A stretch of DNA of 64,000 bases from Colimorpha sp045597945 (GCA_045597945.1 JAZLLD010000035.1:1-64000); one strand, 5' to 3'; positions 8,117 through 19,100 are shown, numbered from the stretch's first letter. Notes: generated from the letters alone by a model not told the origin. Numbers and translations are program-made.

Positions 8117-9151
8117 TCAATATTTTTTATGATAGAACTTTGGCGCAAAAAATGCACTATCTCGTCCATTGACTATATTAGTGGCAGCTAATTCAAATAG
8201 TTCTTCAGACGGATTTACAACATTTATCTTACATACCTCATTCATAAGTTGTTCCGGATTGATTTTGAATTTTTCTGCCGTACGCTCCAAGATACCTGTG
8301 AACAAACTATGGAAATGCGTTGCACCTTCCGAGATTTCACGTTTAGAACTACCTTTCACAGAAGCATTATATCGGCGGGCAATAGTTTGTTCGTATAGAT
8401 CAGAAAGATCATATATATTTGTATCGCCACTGACATACCCTGCTTTTTGGAGAATAGCCACAAGTGATTCTAATTGGGCATTTCCAGCACCACGCCCTAA
8501 CCCGCCAAGCGTAGCATCGATAAACTCTGCACCAGCCTCGGCTGCCGCAAGGCTATTTGCGTTAGCCAACAGCAGATTATTATGGCCATGAAAACCAACA
8601 GGAATGTCGTAAAAAGAGCGGATATCGCTCACTAGTTTATGAACTTGACTAGGCAGCATGCAACCCGCAGAATCAACAATATAAATGGCGTCAGTCTGGT
8701 GTTCAATCAAACGCTGAGTACTAAGGACAAACTGATAGTTTGAAATGGCATAAGTCTTCATAAAAAATGTAAAGACGTATAATCCCAAACTTTTCGCATA
8801 TTCAATATATTCATATGCCCTTTCCGTCTCAGTAGCATTAACACCAATTCGGACAAAGTCTGCCCCAGCATCACTGAGGCGAAGAATATCATCTTTAGTA
8901 CCCACATTCGGCATGAAGAAAGCACCTATGTTGGCAGTTCCTTTGCTTGGAATAGCATACTGAAAATATTCATCATCAGACATTGCATTCTCAAATTTTC
9001 TGTACGCCCCAAGCCCGGTTCCATTACCTATCTCTATATAACTAACGCCTTGCTCGGACAGTCCCCGAACAATATGTTGAATGATATCTGGCTCCCAACG
9101 ATAGTTGGTTGCATAGCTTCCGTCTCGTATAGTGCAGTCCAATATTTTCAT
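8117..9151 (-). CDS. DRE-TIM metallolyase (HMGL-like / 4-hydroxy-2-oxovalerate aldolase-like)
   Basis: This 344-residue TIM-barrel enzyme of the HMG-CoA lyase-like superfamily cleaves or forms a carbon bond next to a 2-oxo acid, using a divalent metal. The start MKILDCTIRDGS gives the metal and acid residues (Asp5, Arg9, Asp10). GFHGHNN (186-192) carries the metal histidines, and GGLGRGAGNA (216-225) is the loop typical of the DmpG/HpaI-associated aldolase branch. The partner acylating aldehyde dehydrogenase (DmpF) of catabolic aldolases is absent. An ATP-grasp ligase follows instead, which suggests biosynthesis rather than aromatic degradation. It is 17 bases downstream of the M23 peptidase gene and one base from the next gene. 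Confidence 0.82.
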   Translation of the reverse strand: MKILDCTIRDGSYATNYRWEPDIIQHIVRGLSEQGVSYIEIGNGTGLGAYRKFENAMSDDEYFQYAIPSKGTANIGAFFMPNVGTKDDILRLSDAGADFVRIGVNATETERAYEYIEYAKSLGLYVFTFFMKTYAISNYQFVLSTQRLIEHQTDAIYIVDSAGCMLPSQVHKLVSDIRSFYDIPVGFHGHNNLLLANANSLAAAEAGAEFIDATLGGLGRGAGNAQLESLVAILQKAGYVSGDTNIYDLSDLYEQTIARRYNASVKGSSKREISEGATHFHSLFTGILERTAEKFKINPEQLMNEVCKINVVNPSEELFELAATNIVNGRDSAFFAPKFYHKKY

Positions 9152-9168
9152 AACATCAGTTTGTTGTT

Positions 9169-10938
9169 TTAAAAAGTTTCAACCCACCTACGGATAGCGA
9201 AGGTCTGCTCGCGGGCGTTGCCGCAGGCATCGGTGAGGAATACTTTAAGTTCTAGGTCCTTGTCGGCTGCGGGCACTTGGCTGAGCTTGATGGAAAGTGT
9301 GGCGGACTTGCCATCGAACTCGGCGAGCACCCACTCGCCATTGATGAAACAGCGATATTCGCGCACGCCTGAAAGGTCGTCCCACATCTTGAGGTTAAGC
9401 ACCTTGCCGGTGAATCTGGCACCATTCTTGAAGTTGACAGCTTTGACCCACGGAGCCGCAGTATCGGCCTTGACAACGAAGTTACCCCACCAGCGGCAGT
9501 CGGTTTCGAGCCAACGGCCAGGCTTGCCTTCAATCTTGCGCTCAACAATACGGGTGGATTGAGCCGAGGCGTTATCGCCATTGAGGCGGCAGATGACCAG
9601 CTGCTCGGGTTCGTATCCTATAGGAATGGGCATGCGAAGAGTCCATGTGCGATGTGGCGGGAAGGGAGATAGCCAAGGACGGACCGTGACGACAGGGGAA
9701 ATTTGGCGGCGGTCGAACTGGGTGCCATGAGTCAGCAAATCGTCCTCATATACCATACCGGCTGGCAAGTCGATCTGATAGTTGCCACGTGACACGCTCA
9801 GCGGCCAACGAACCAAGAGCGGGTCGGAAGACAGATGATATGAAGGGTGTTCTGGGACGTCGTGCATGGGGACAATGGTCTCAAAATGGTTGCGAAGATA
9901 CACACAGCGAACCGTTTGATTACCATTATAGTCGGAAACAGCAATCGTGACTCGGTGTAGCGTTGTGTCGGATTGGATGAATCCAATAGAGCCATCGCCG
10001 AAGGTGCGAGCGACGTGAGATGGGTCGCCAGGCAATCTGCGAGTGATGATATAAGGCTCTTTTGTAGAGCAATAACGGCCATACTCCAGCTGCGCATTGA
10101 TGGCACGGGTGTCGCCAAAAGTTATTTTATCAACACAATACTGGAAGAACGGCCGGCCGTCGACCCAAATGTCGATACGCTGGTAACCATTGTTATTGGT
10201 AGAACCTTTGGAACGGTCAGACGCCCACACACCGACATAGAACCGGCCGAAAACCGGGATGGGGTTGAATCCAGAGCCAAGTGTCTCAGGATTGTTTGCA
10301 AGGTCGACCTGGTGGGCCGACTTGCCATAGTTGATGCGGGTATTCTTATCCACGGGGAGAAGGCGGATGCCTCGCAGAGCAGGTGGAATCGTATCATGAA
10401 TGGCTATACCATAGTCAAGCGGATTGAGCGACTGCTGGGTTCGCGTGTTGCGCACCTCGTAATGAAGATGAGGGCCTCCGCTCATCCCGCTATTACCAGC
10501 ATACGCGATGATCTCGCCACGACGGACGGGAAGCACGCCTTCGGAGATAGTGGTATCGAACGAATAGCATTGATGCTCGCGCTGGCAGTTGAGGACATAT
10601 TCGGCAATAGCGCCATGATATCCATCAAGATGAAGGTAGACCGTGGTGATATTTCCCTTATGGTTTATGTACAGCATTTTTCCGCCATCGTAGGCTGAGA
10701 TTCGCAGACGACAGACATATCCGTCGGCAGGGGCATAGACGGGCAGACCTACACCTTCGTCGCCACCAATGCGAAGGTCAAGACCTCCATGGAAATGATT
10801 CGAACGGATTTCAGCAAAAGTGCCCGAAGGAGCCGGTTCGATACACAAAGGGCAATCCAGTTTGACGGGCTCTAGCGACTGGGCCCAGAGCGGGAGTACA
10901 GCGGACAAAGAGAGGAGGATGGTCAGGATGTATTTCAT
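9169..10938 (-). CDS. Secreted M23 family metallopeptidase
   Basis: This 589-residue protein has a signal peptide (1-20, cut near WAQ) and an M23 zinc endopeptidase domain at 40-165. The zinc ligands are visible in NHFHGGLD (His50, Asp54) and GGPHLHYEV (His157, His159). M23 enzymes cut peptidoglycan cross-links; the action is periplasmic. Beyond residue 170 is a long, beta-rich region of about 400 residues with no family I can name, ending in segments such as DDLSGVREYRCFINGEW that resemble Ig-like folds. This domain order is common in Bacteroidota M23 proteins. It lies 40 bases after recN on the same strand. Confidence 0.9.
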   Translation of the reverse strand: MKYILTILLSLSAVLPLWAQSLEPVKLDCPLCIEPAPSGTFAEIRSNHFHGGLDLRIGGDEGVGLPVYAPADGYVCRLRISAYDGGKMLYINHKGNITTVYLHLDGYHGAIAEYVLNCQREHQCYSFDTTISEGVLPVRRGEIIAYAGNSGMSGGPHLHYEVRNTRTQQSLNPLDYGIAIHDTIPPALRGIRLLPVDKNTRINYGKSAHQVDLANNPETLGSGFNPIPVFGRFYVGVWASDRSKGSTNNNGYQRIDIWVDGRPFFQYCVDKITFGDTRAINAQLEYGRYCSTKEPYIITRRLPGDPSHVARTFGDGSIGFIQSDTTLHRVTIAVSDYNGNQTVRCVYLRNHFETIVPMHDVPEHPSYHLSSDPLLVRWPLSVSRGNYQIDLPAGMVYEDDLLTHGTQFDRRQISPVVTVRPWLSPFPPHRTWTLRMPIPIGYEPEQLVICRLNGDNASAQSTRIVERKIEGKPGRWLETDCRWWGNFVVKADTAAPWVKAVNFKNGARFTGKVLNLKMWDDLSGVREYRCFINGEWVLAEFDGKSATLSIKLSQVPAADKDLELKVFLTDACGNAREQTFAIRRWVETF

Positions 10939-10978
10939 TTCTATATCTGAGTGTGCTTACTTGTGTTATTCTTGAATC

Positions 10979-12637
10979 TTAATTCATCAGTTCACGGGCG
11001 GTCTGCAACGCCGAATCGGTAGGCGGATTTGACGACAGCATGACAGCGATTTCGTTGATGCGTTCATCCATACTGAGCTGACGGATACGGGAGATGGTGC
11101 GAGTGTCTTCCAATGCTTTTGCCACTTTGAGGTGCTGATTGGCCTTGGCTGCCAGCTGTGGGAGATGCGAGATGGCCACGACCTGCATGTGCTCAGCCAT
11201 AGAACGCATGATTTTGCCTACGGCCACTGAGATATCGCCCGAGACACCGCTGTCGATTTCATCGAAGATAATCGTGGGCAACAAGTTGCGACGAGTGACC
11301 ACCGACTTGACGGCCAACATGAGCCGAGAAAGTTCGCCGCCCGAAGCCACCTCGGCCAAAGGTCGCAGCGTGCCTCCTTGGTTGGCGTTGAAGAGCAGAC
11401 ATACATTGTCATGGCCCATCGGACCAAAATCGGAAGCAGGCGACACATCAACGACGATGGTGGCCGAGCCCATGCCCAGCTGAGCCAACACGGGAAGAAC
11501 CTGTTGCTGCAAGATTTCGGCTGAGTGCCGACGGGCGTCGGTGAGAGAATCCGCCTTCTGCTGAAGTTGGGCAAAAGACTTGTCGACCTGTTCCATGACC
11601 TCGCGGATACGGTCGTCAAGACTCTCAGCTTCTTGCAATTGAGCATCCAATTTTTCTTGGATTTGCAAAAGTGCCTCCACAGAATCGACATTATGTTTCT
11701 TCTCCAAGCGGTAAATCATATCGAGCCGATCGCCGACAAATGCTTGCCGCTCGGGGGAAAACTGCAGTTTTTCGTTGAGCGCGGATACTTCTGAAACAAC
11801 ATCCTGCAACTCGATGAGGCAAGAATCGATGCGTTGATGCAAGGTTTCAATGGTATTATGATAGCCAAGGACATGCGAAAGAGCACTCCTGCAAGACACG
11901 AGCCGTGCCACAACGGAGTCATCGCCAAGACCATCGCCATCACAAAGGGCAATACAGCCAGACAAAGCCTCTTTGATTGTGCCGGTGTGTTCCAGCAATT
12001 GCGCTTCTTCTTCCAATTCGGCTTGTTCGCCCGGTTGGAGTTCCGCCTGCTGCAACTCTTCAAAAAGGAACCGATTATAGTCCAGAATCTGATTGTTCTG
12101 TGCGTCTTGGGTCGTGAGGGTCTCCAACTGCCGTTTGAGATTTGTGTACTGGGCGTAAGCCGACTGATACTGCGACAATAACTCCGGGGCGGAGAAAGAG
12201 TCTAGCAACTGGGTTTGGAAGAGGGAGGAAGTAAGTGTGAGTGTCTGATACTGGGAATGGATGTCCAAGATATGCGGTCCAAGTTCCTTTAAGAATTGGA
12301 GATTGGCCGGCGAATCGTTCACGAATGCCCGACTTTTGGAAGAGGGGAGAATCTCGCGACGAAGGATGAGCGTATCATCATATTCGGCATCATACTCTTC
12401 AAAAAGGGGCTGAAGGCACAACCCAGCAATGTCGAAAGTGGCTTCCACGACACATTTGTGTTCTTTGTCGGAAAGCACCTGGGTATCGGCACGCTGGCCC
12501 AACAAAAGTCCTAACGCACCAAGCATGATGGATTTGCCTGCACCTGTTTCGCCCGTAATGACCACGAAACCAGAATCAAAAGCGATATCGGTTTGGTGGA
12601 TAAGAGCGTAGTTTTCTATATGTAAGGTTTTGAGCAT
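10979..12637 (-). CDS. recN: DNA repair protein RecN
   Basis: This 552-residue SMC-like ATPase takes part in double-strand break repair. The Walker A motif GETGAGKS is at 29-36 after the typical start MLKTLHIENYALI. Two coiled-coil arms follow (about 150-370). The ABC signature is in ASGGELSRLMLA, and Walker B is in TIIFDEIDSGVSG. Length and motif spacing are normal for RecN. It follows sufS by 29 bases and is probably co-transcribed. Confidence 0.96.
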   Translation of the reverse strand: MLKTLHIENYALIHQTDIAFDSGFVVITGETGAGKSIMLGALGLLLGQRADTQVLSDKEHKCVVEATFDIAGLCLQPLFEEYDAEYDDTLILRREILPSSKSRAFVNDSPANLQFLKELGPHILDIHSQYQTLTLTSSLFQTQLLDSFSAPELLSQYQSAYAQYTNLKRQLETLTTQDAQNNQILDYNRFLFEELQQAELQPGEQAELEEEAQLLEHTGTIKEALSGCIALCDGDGLGDDSVVARLVSCRSALSHVLGYHNTIETLHQRIDSCLIELQDVVSEVSALNEKLQFSPERQAFVGDRLDMIYRLEKKHNVDSVEALLQIQEKLDAQLQEAESLDDRIREVMEQVDKSFAQLQQKADSLTDARRHSAEILQQQVLPVLAQLGMGSATIVVDVSPASDFGPMGHDNVCLLFNANQGGTLRPLAEVASGGELSRLMLAVKSVVTRRNLLPTIIFDEIDSGVSGDISVAVGKIMRSMAEHMQVVAISHLPQLAAKANQHLKVAKALEDTRTISRIRQLSMDERINEIAVMLSSNPPTDSALQTARELMN

Positions 12638-12666
12638 GTGTCTGTTTTGTTTCGGTATTCCAACTA

Positions 12667-13860
12667 TTATTCAAGCATTGGTGCGATGCGGTTGAGAGCC
12701 GCCACCAAGGCATCGATATCGGAAGTGGTGGTATACGAAGCGAAAGAAGCTCTGACTGTGCCAGGGATTCCATATCGCTGCATGATAGGCTGGGTGCAAT
12801 GATGTCCTGTTCGGACGGCAATGCCCAATTTGTCCAGCAAGGTACCGACATCATACGGATGCGACGATCCGACAAGGAAAGAAATGACTCCAGCTTTATG
12901 CGGGGCCGTTCCGATAAATCTGATATTCGGGACTTGGGACATTTTTTCCATTGCATAATTCATCAATTCGGCCTCGTGTTGAGCAATATTATCAATCCCT
13001 ATCGACTGGATGTAATCAATGGCCGAACCAAGGCCTAAGACATCGGCCACAGACGGCGTACCTGCCTCGAATTTGAAGGGAAGTTCATTGTATGTGGTCT
13101 TCTCAAAGGTGACATCCTTAATCATTTCGCCACCACCATGATAGGGAGGCATCTGCTCCAAAAGCGACTGACGTCCATACATGACGCCCACGCCCATGGG
13201 CGCATACATTTTATGTCCGGAGAAGCAGAAGAAGTCGCAATCGATATCTTGAACGTCAATCTTCATGTGAGCGACAGACTGAGCTCCGTCAACCAAGATT
13301 GGCACTCCATGACTATGAGCAATGGCAGCCATTTGCTTAACGGGATTGATAGTGCCGAGGGTGTTTGACACATGGTTGACTGCCACAATACGAGTGCGCT
13401 TGGTAAACAGAGATTCATAGGCTTCAAGATCCAGCACACCTTCATCGGAGAAGGGGATTACCTTGAGCCGAGCCCCTACCCTTTCGCACGCCAACTGCCA
13501 AGGAACAATATTGGAATGATGTTCCATACCGGAAACAATGACTTCGTCGTACTCATGCAGGAACTGCTGGCAGAAGCTGCTGGCAACTAGGTTGATGCTT
13601 TCGGTAGTTCCACGGGTGAAAACGATTTGCGAGGTTGACGGAGCATTGATGTACTGCTGAACTTGGCGGCGAACTGCCTCGAAACGCTCGGTGGCCATGT
13701 TCGCCAAATAATGAGCCCCGCGATGGATATTACTGTTGAGGGTGAGGTAGTACTGGGAGATGGTATCGATAACCTGCCGAGGCTTCTGCGTTGTGGCAGC
13801 ATTGTCAAGATAGACTAATGGTTTATCATAAACCTTGGTGTTGAGTATTGGGAAATCCAT
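12667..13860 (-). CDS. sufS: Cysteine desulfurase, SufS type
   Basis: This 397-residue PLP enzyme removes sulfur from cysteine for Fe-S cluster assembly. The PLP lysine is in FSGHKMYAPMG (Lys217), the catalytic cysteine is in RTGHHCTQP (Cys355), and the start MDFPILN...YLDNAATTQKP is typical of group II enzymes. It is odd that no sufB, sufC, sufD or sufE/U gene is adjacent; the rest of the Suf system must be elsewhere. It sits between recN and a tiny membrane protein in a long co-directional run. Confidence 0.93.
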   Translation of the reverse strand: MDFPILNTKVYDKPLVYLDNAATTQKPRQVIDTISQYYLTLNSNIHRGAHYLANMATERFEAVRRQVQQYINAPSTSQIVFTRGTTESINLVASSFCQQFLHEYDEVIVSGMEHHSNIVPWQLACERVGARLKVIPFSDEGVLDLEAYESLFTKRTRIVAVNHVSNTLGTINPVKQMAAIAHSHGVPILVDGAQSVAHMKIDVQDIDCDFFCFSGHKMYAPMGVGVMYGRQSLLEQMPPYHGGGEMIKDVTFEKTTYNELPFKFEAGTPSVADVLGLGSAIDYIQSIGIDNIAQHEAELMNYAMEKMSQVPNIRFIGTAPHKAGVISFLVGSSHPYDVGTLLDKLGIAVRTGHHCTQPIMQRYGIPGTVRASFASYTTTSDIDALVAALNRIAPMLE

Positions 13861-13878
13861 AGGAAGATGTATCTTGGG

Positions 13879-14046
13879 TTAAAAAGTGTGTCTATATAAT
13901 ATATACATTATTATTACTCCAACGATGAGCAGTCCGAGGAAGATAAAGAAAGCCCAACTACATCCTGCCTTGGGCAAAGGCCGATTTTTGCGCTGGACGA
14001 GGCGCTCGAAATCTAAGGGCTGAGACTCTTCAGAGTAATTATTCAT
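13879..14046 (-). CDS. Small single-span membrane protein (55 aa)
   Basis: An ATG at 14046 opens a 55-codon frame ending TAA at 13879. It is nine bases after the DedA stop and 18 bases before the sufS start. The product has a charged N-terminus (MNNYSEESQPLDFERLVQRK), a short basic, proline-containing linker and one transmembrane helix (about 31-50, WAFFIFLGLLIVGVIIMYIL), ending YRHTF. It fills the only gap in an otherwise gapless gene run, which supports it being real. The topology rule predicts the N-terminus in the cytoplasm. No function can be assigned. Confidence 0.7.
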   Translation of the reverse strand: MNNYSEESQPLDFERLVQRKNRPLPKAGCSWAFFIFLGLLIVGVIIMYILYRHTF

Positions 14047-14055
14047 TGGAACTTA

Positions 14056-14823
14056 TTATTTTTCAGGACGACGTTTTCTTACAATGGCACGCAGCACAAA
14101 GAATGCTACGGCAACACAGAAGACAACGATAATAATGATAGAAAGCTGATGGCTGTATTGCTCAATGATGGTGGGGTCGGCAACACGGTAGGCCAAATAT
14201 CCCAGGAGCGCCAACACACAGTTCCATACGGCGGCACCTATAAAGGTGAACAAGGAGAAAGCCGCAATATTCATCTTTGAAAGACCAGCCGGAATGGATA
14301 TCAGCTGACGAATGACCGGAATGAGTCGGCCGACTAATGTGGATATATTACCATGGTCGTTAAAATAAGTCTCAGCACGCACAACTTTCTCTTTGGAAAG
14401 TTGGAGTAGGTGGCCTACTTTGCTGTCTGCAAAGGCATAGATTATCGGACGGCCCAACCAACGAGAAAGAAAGTAGTTGATATAGGCACCCAACATAGCA
14501 CCCAGAGTACCGAACAGCACAATCAGCCAAATCTTCATTCCACCTTTTGTTTCGGGATTACTTGCCACATAAACTGCCGGAGGTATGACCACCTCGGAGG
14601 GGAAAGGCACGAACGAACTTTCCAAAGCCATCAAAAGGCCGACGGCCGAATAGTTCATATTGGCATCATACCAAGTCAGTGCACTATTAAGGAGTGAGGA
14701 CGACTCCTCTCCGTCCCGCACCTGCTCGGCGATGTTGGTTGACGCATTTTGCGCAGATTCTTGTGCGAAAGAATGATAGCAGCATAAAAATGCAAACAAA
14801 AGTATCAATATCGTTTTCTTCAT
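14056..14823 (-). CDS. DedA family membrane protein
   Basis: This 255-residue protein has an N-terminal signal-like helix followed by a short polar stretch, then the DedA/SNARE-associated core. The family landmarks are ESSFVPFPSEVVIPPA and the re-entrant motif GRLIPVIRQLISIPAG, which carries the conserved arginines. DedA proteins act in lipid flipping (undecaprenyl phosphate or phospholipid transport) at the inner membrane. Its start is one base after the stop of the TPR gene, so it is in the same operon. The unusual feature is the signal-peptide-like N-terminal extension ahead of the core. Confidence 0.88.
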   Translation of the reverse strand: MKKTILILLFAFLCCYHSFAQESAQNASTNIAEQVRDGEESSSLLNSALTWYDANMNYSAVGLLMALESSFVPFPSEVVIPPAVYVASNPETKGGMKIWLIVLFGTLGAMLGAYINYFLSRWLGRPIIYAFADSKVGHLLQLSKEKVVRAETYFNDHGNISTLVGRLIPVIRQLISIPAGLSKMNIAAFSLFTFIGAAVWNCVLALLGYLAYRVADPTIIEQYSHQLSIIIIVVFCVAVAFFVLRAIVRKRRPEK

Positions 14824-14824
14824 A

Positions 14825-16126
14825 TTATAGTGAGGATAATGAGGTTATACTATTAACAATTTCAACATCTTGCGCCAAATCAGGATACTGATTCAGGAGC
14901 GAATGATAGAGCGGGCCGAAATCAAACGCATCCTTCTGCAACAAGTCGAAGAGACGGCTGCGGCGACCCAAGCGATAGTAGCAATAGACTAATCGCGAAT
15001 CGAACGCAAATCTATCTAATGCTTCGGTGCGAGAACTTTCTAAAAGCGAACAAGCCTCTGAAAATCTTTCAGACAAAATATAGAGGTCGGCCAGCACAAC
15101 CCAATTGGCATCGGAATCGGGATCAAGGTCAATGGCACGGCGGTAATACCCCGCAGCCTCATCCAGATATCCCATCTGCTGACTACAGCGACCAAGGTCG
15201 CACCACGCGTTGCTACATCCCGGGTCATCCTTCAAGGCATCATGGTAATAAGTGGAAGCGGTATGGTAATTCCCCGCCGCAAAATAGATTCGTCCAATAC
15301 AATAAAGGACAAAAGAACGGTCATCGGAATAAGGAATAGCATCGTGCAGTGCTTGTACGGCTCGAGCCTGGTCGCCCAAATTCCTATAGCACTCCGACAA
15401 ACCAAGATAGGCATTATAGAAAGTTTTATCAATGGCAATGGCATATTCCAACGCATCGGCAGCCTTCTCATATAGCGACAGCCAAGTGTACACACAGCCC
15501 AAACTGTGCCAAGCCCCCTTGGAAAAAGGATGGTCCAGCACAAACTGCGAATAAAACCCTTCAGCCTCAACAATCAGCCCCTGCTCATCCCAGGTGCATG
15601 CCAGATTGTAAAGCGACCGCTCTTCTTCCGGATTAATCTCCAATGACTTCTTATAATACTTCACCGCATTTTCCGACTGACCCAGTTTATAATACTCATC
15701 GGCCACATTGCCGTATATCATGTCGAGCTGATAGCCGTCAGCGGCAGCCTTCAGATAATAATCGATAGCCTGTTCCGGATGGCTGAGCATGCTATGAATA
15801 GCTCCAAGAGCATAATAGACATCGGTGTTGTCCGGCTCGGTACGCTCAAGATCCTTGAGGATTTCCAACGCCTGGGCATACTGACCTTGGATACTGCTAA
15901 GATGAGCCCGTCGCAAACGAATCACACCGCTGAGCGGGAAGAGCTGTTCGCCATATTTGACCGCAGCTTCCAACCCCTCGACATCAGATACTTCGAGGTA
16001 ATAGTCGGCAATGATTTCCAATTGGTCAACATCAAAATATTTCGAACAGTCGCCCTGCTGCTTCTCAAAAGCGAGAACCAGTTCACGTACATTTTGTTCA
16101 AAGTTTTTAAAGCGGTCTAAGTTCAT
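14825..16126 (-). CDS. Tetratricopeptide repeat protein
   Basis: This 433-residue protein is almost entirely TPR helices from about residue 80 to 390 (for example YYALGAIHSMLSHPEQAIDY, then repeats at about 34-residue spacing). It has no signal peptide, so it is probably a cytoplasmic scaffold. Its ATG shares one base with the sprA stop (TAATG), so translation is coupled to sprA. Such tight coupling to the translocon gene suggests, but does not prove, a role linked to secretion or assembly. Confidence 0.88.
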   Translation of the reverse strand: MNLDRFKNFEQNVRELVLAFEKQQGDCSKYFDVDQLEIIADYYLEVSDVEGLEAAVKYGEQLFPLSGVIRLRRAHLSSIQGQYAQALEILKDLERTEPDNTDVYYALGAIHSMLSHPEQAIDYYLKAAADGYQLDMIYGNVADEYYKLGQSENAVKYYKKSLEINPEEERSLYNLACTWDEQGLIVEAEGFYSQFVLDHPFSKGAWHSLGCVYTWLSLYEKAADALEYAIAIDKTFYNAYLGLSECYRNLGDQARAVQALHDAIPYSDDRSFVLYCIGRIYFAAGNYHTASTYYHDALKDDPGCSNAWCDLGRCSQQMGYLDEAAGYYRRAIDLDPDSDANWVVLADLYILSERFSEACSLLESSRTEALDRFAFDSRLVYCYYRLGRRSRLFDLLQKDAFDFGPLYHSLLNQYPDLAQDVEIVNSITSLSSL

Positions 16127-19100
16127 TAAAAGCTAAATCTAATAGTTATGCCACCCTTGGTGGTGGAGTTAGGATAGGAGTTTGATATATATGGGTGATT
16201 GATGTTGGTCTGGAAGAATGCTCGGAGGGTGAGGGTGGACGAAAGAGCATATTCTGCCGAAATCTCGGCCATCCATACCTCACTACCCGAGGACACCTGG
16301 CTGGTGTTCTGGTTTATCTTGCGGATATTGGTCTTATTGCTATTATAGGTGAGGTTCAACTGCAGCACGATATCGCTTTTCAAGTGATGGACTTCGTCGG
16401 CAACTTTCACATCGAATGCCACATTCTTGAATCTGTATCCACCGCCGAAAGTAACACCCTCGCGCGAGGTCTCTGTCAGCTGATTGTTGGAGAAACTGAG
16501 TGTCATCGTACGGTTCTTCTGTACCGAAAAGTTGAGCTGAACGCTGTTCACCATACTCACCGACATGCGAATCAAGGGGTTAAACTGCTCGCTTATCTGC
16601 ACGCCTTCCATGCTCAACGGAGCAATGAAATCACAAGTCGAATTCAGCACACTTTCTGAGCCATAGTCATAATTATCCTTGCCCGAAATAGCCGCATCAG
16701 TATAGTAATTTCCTATTGAATACGTCGAAGAGTATTTGTGGGACAAGGAGATGTTGTTGAACCACTTCTTCAGCCATTTGACTTTATTAAGTCCATTGTA
16801 ATTGATAGACCAGTTCGGCATAGGCATTCCCAAGAACGGCGAGAACGACTGGCTGGAGGCATCTTTGCCCAGATAAGCCGAAATGAAGCTGGTCAGCAAC
16901 ACCGACTGCTGATTGGCACTATAGCCCATCGGGAAATAGAGGCCGTTCATACTGTCGCGAACCATCTCATTGGTGATGGGGTCGGTGTTTAATTCGGCCA
17001 GGCGCTGGGCCACAATCTGCCGATTGTTCAAGAAGGTCTGATAAAGGGTGCTGTCGTCAACAAACGTTGTTCCCCAACTCCAGCATGATGTAGTGTAAGA
17101 GCCAGCCATCACATACGACAACGGTCCGCACACCTGATCCCAATCTTGGATGTATTTATAATAGTATTCGTCACGCGACTGGTAGTTCTGCATGGCGTTC
17201 AGCTCTATCTTTAAATCTCGTATCGGTTCGACCGAAGCTTGCAGCGACAACTGCTGATTGCTGGTGTTCTTATGGGCTGTGTTCATCAGTTGGTCTGTCG
17301 ACAGCAACCCCATGTCGCGCAACCGGTCGGCCATAGCATCGTTGAATCCCAAAACAAAAGCTGGTCCCGGCATCCATCCATTAACAGGATCCATGCCCAA
17401 GATACTGGCTGTACCCATGTATCCGGGAAGGGTCGAACCCATATTGCGGTCGTACTGGACATTGACAGTCTTCACTCCGGTGAGGAATCGGATGCCGAAC
17501 TTGCCCAACTCAGCCAACATTTCCATGGCCTCAGCACGACGCGCAGAATCCGGGTTCTTCGCACGAGCAATGGAATCTTGAATTGCTTGGTCTCGTTCTC
17601 GTTTGGTCATTCGTTTGGGGTCTTTCGCCTGACTCTTGGCTCCGGCCTTATATGCGTTCTTGATGAATGGGAAGCGATTGTACAACGTCTGCATGGTGGC
17701 CGAAACCGAGCCTTGCAACTGCGTGGAGCTGTTCAACGTGCTACCCTGGCTCTGCATAGCCTGCGTAGTTCCGTAGAAATTGTAGGCTGTTCGATAGCTC
17801 AACGGCACACGGATAAAATCCAAGTACGGCAACTTGGTAATGGGCACATCCCATGTGAGGTTGACCGTCTGCTGGAAATTCTGCATCGTACCTCCGTTTG
17901 TAATCGAATGCCAGATACTGTCTTTACATTCTCGTGTGTCCACACGTCCTACGGGTTCGTCAATTCTCGCATTGGCCGAGGCGGCGTATGTCAGATGGAT
18001 GCTACGGCTCAGGTCGTACTGCAAACCATAATCGCGCCTCCATGTGAACTGCTTGAAGTAGGTTGGCTTGATGATAACCAAAGCCGCGCCCTTGTTTCTC
18101 AACATAGTTTCCTCATAGTCGCGATACACCTCCGTACTGAACGACAAGGACTTGGGCTTATAATACAAATTGAAGTCTTTGATAAACTTACCATTCTTCC
18201 CGTTGATAAATTTCACATTGCTCTTGGCAAAGGGAGCCAAAAGGCCGGGTTCCTGCGGACTGAAGGCGTAGTTCAACGTACCACGGTGCTGATCTTTATT
18301 GTAATACGACAACTCGTGGTCCGACTTGCGCTCTCGCATATAAGCATACGACATCGAGAAGTTTTCCACATCATAGAAATGGGGTTTCAGCGCACCCTTG
18401 CCCGTGCGTTCTTTTCGAACATTGGTCAAGGTCAGGTTCGTGGTCGTATGGCGTTCCTGTGCCATGGCACGCACACTGTCCCGTTCATCTTTGGTCTGAT
18501 AGGTCTGCAAATCGTCGCGCATTCTCACATCAGGATCCATTGGGTTGTACTCAGGCGTACCGACCTGATTGTTGTAGTCAAGATATAACGGTATATGCAC
18601 ACCCCATTCTTCGGGGAGGAACTTGCCCAATTCCATATCCAGCGTGGTCTGGAGCTGCATGTTATTAACCAACTCAAGTTTGGTAGGCTTGTCCTCAAGA
18701 TTACCGAAACCCGAGGTGGTATAAGAACCGAACATGGAAAGATTACCCACATCGGCCAAATTTGTACGAGCCATAGCCATGGCCGCCCAACCTCCACGGT
18801 TATTGAAATCAGCCAAACGCAATTCGTTAATCCACACCATGCACGACTTCGGCAGCATGTTGTTTCCATCGTTCAATGTCTCTTTCTTGGGATTGCGGAC
18901 ACCGACCATGATCACTTTCACCTTGCCCAAATTAGGCGTGCCCAACACGGTGTACTTCCTGCCACCATAATATTCGCTATACAGCAGCTGGCTATTGTAC
19001 GACATATCGCCACTGCGAATCAGCCGGTTGCGATTGGTCTTCAATTCCACCAGCTTATTCAGGTCAATCTCTACATTATTTTCTATTGGCCAGATGCCGT

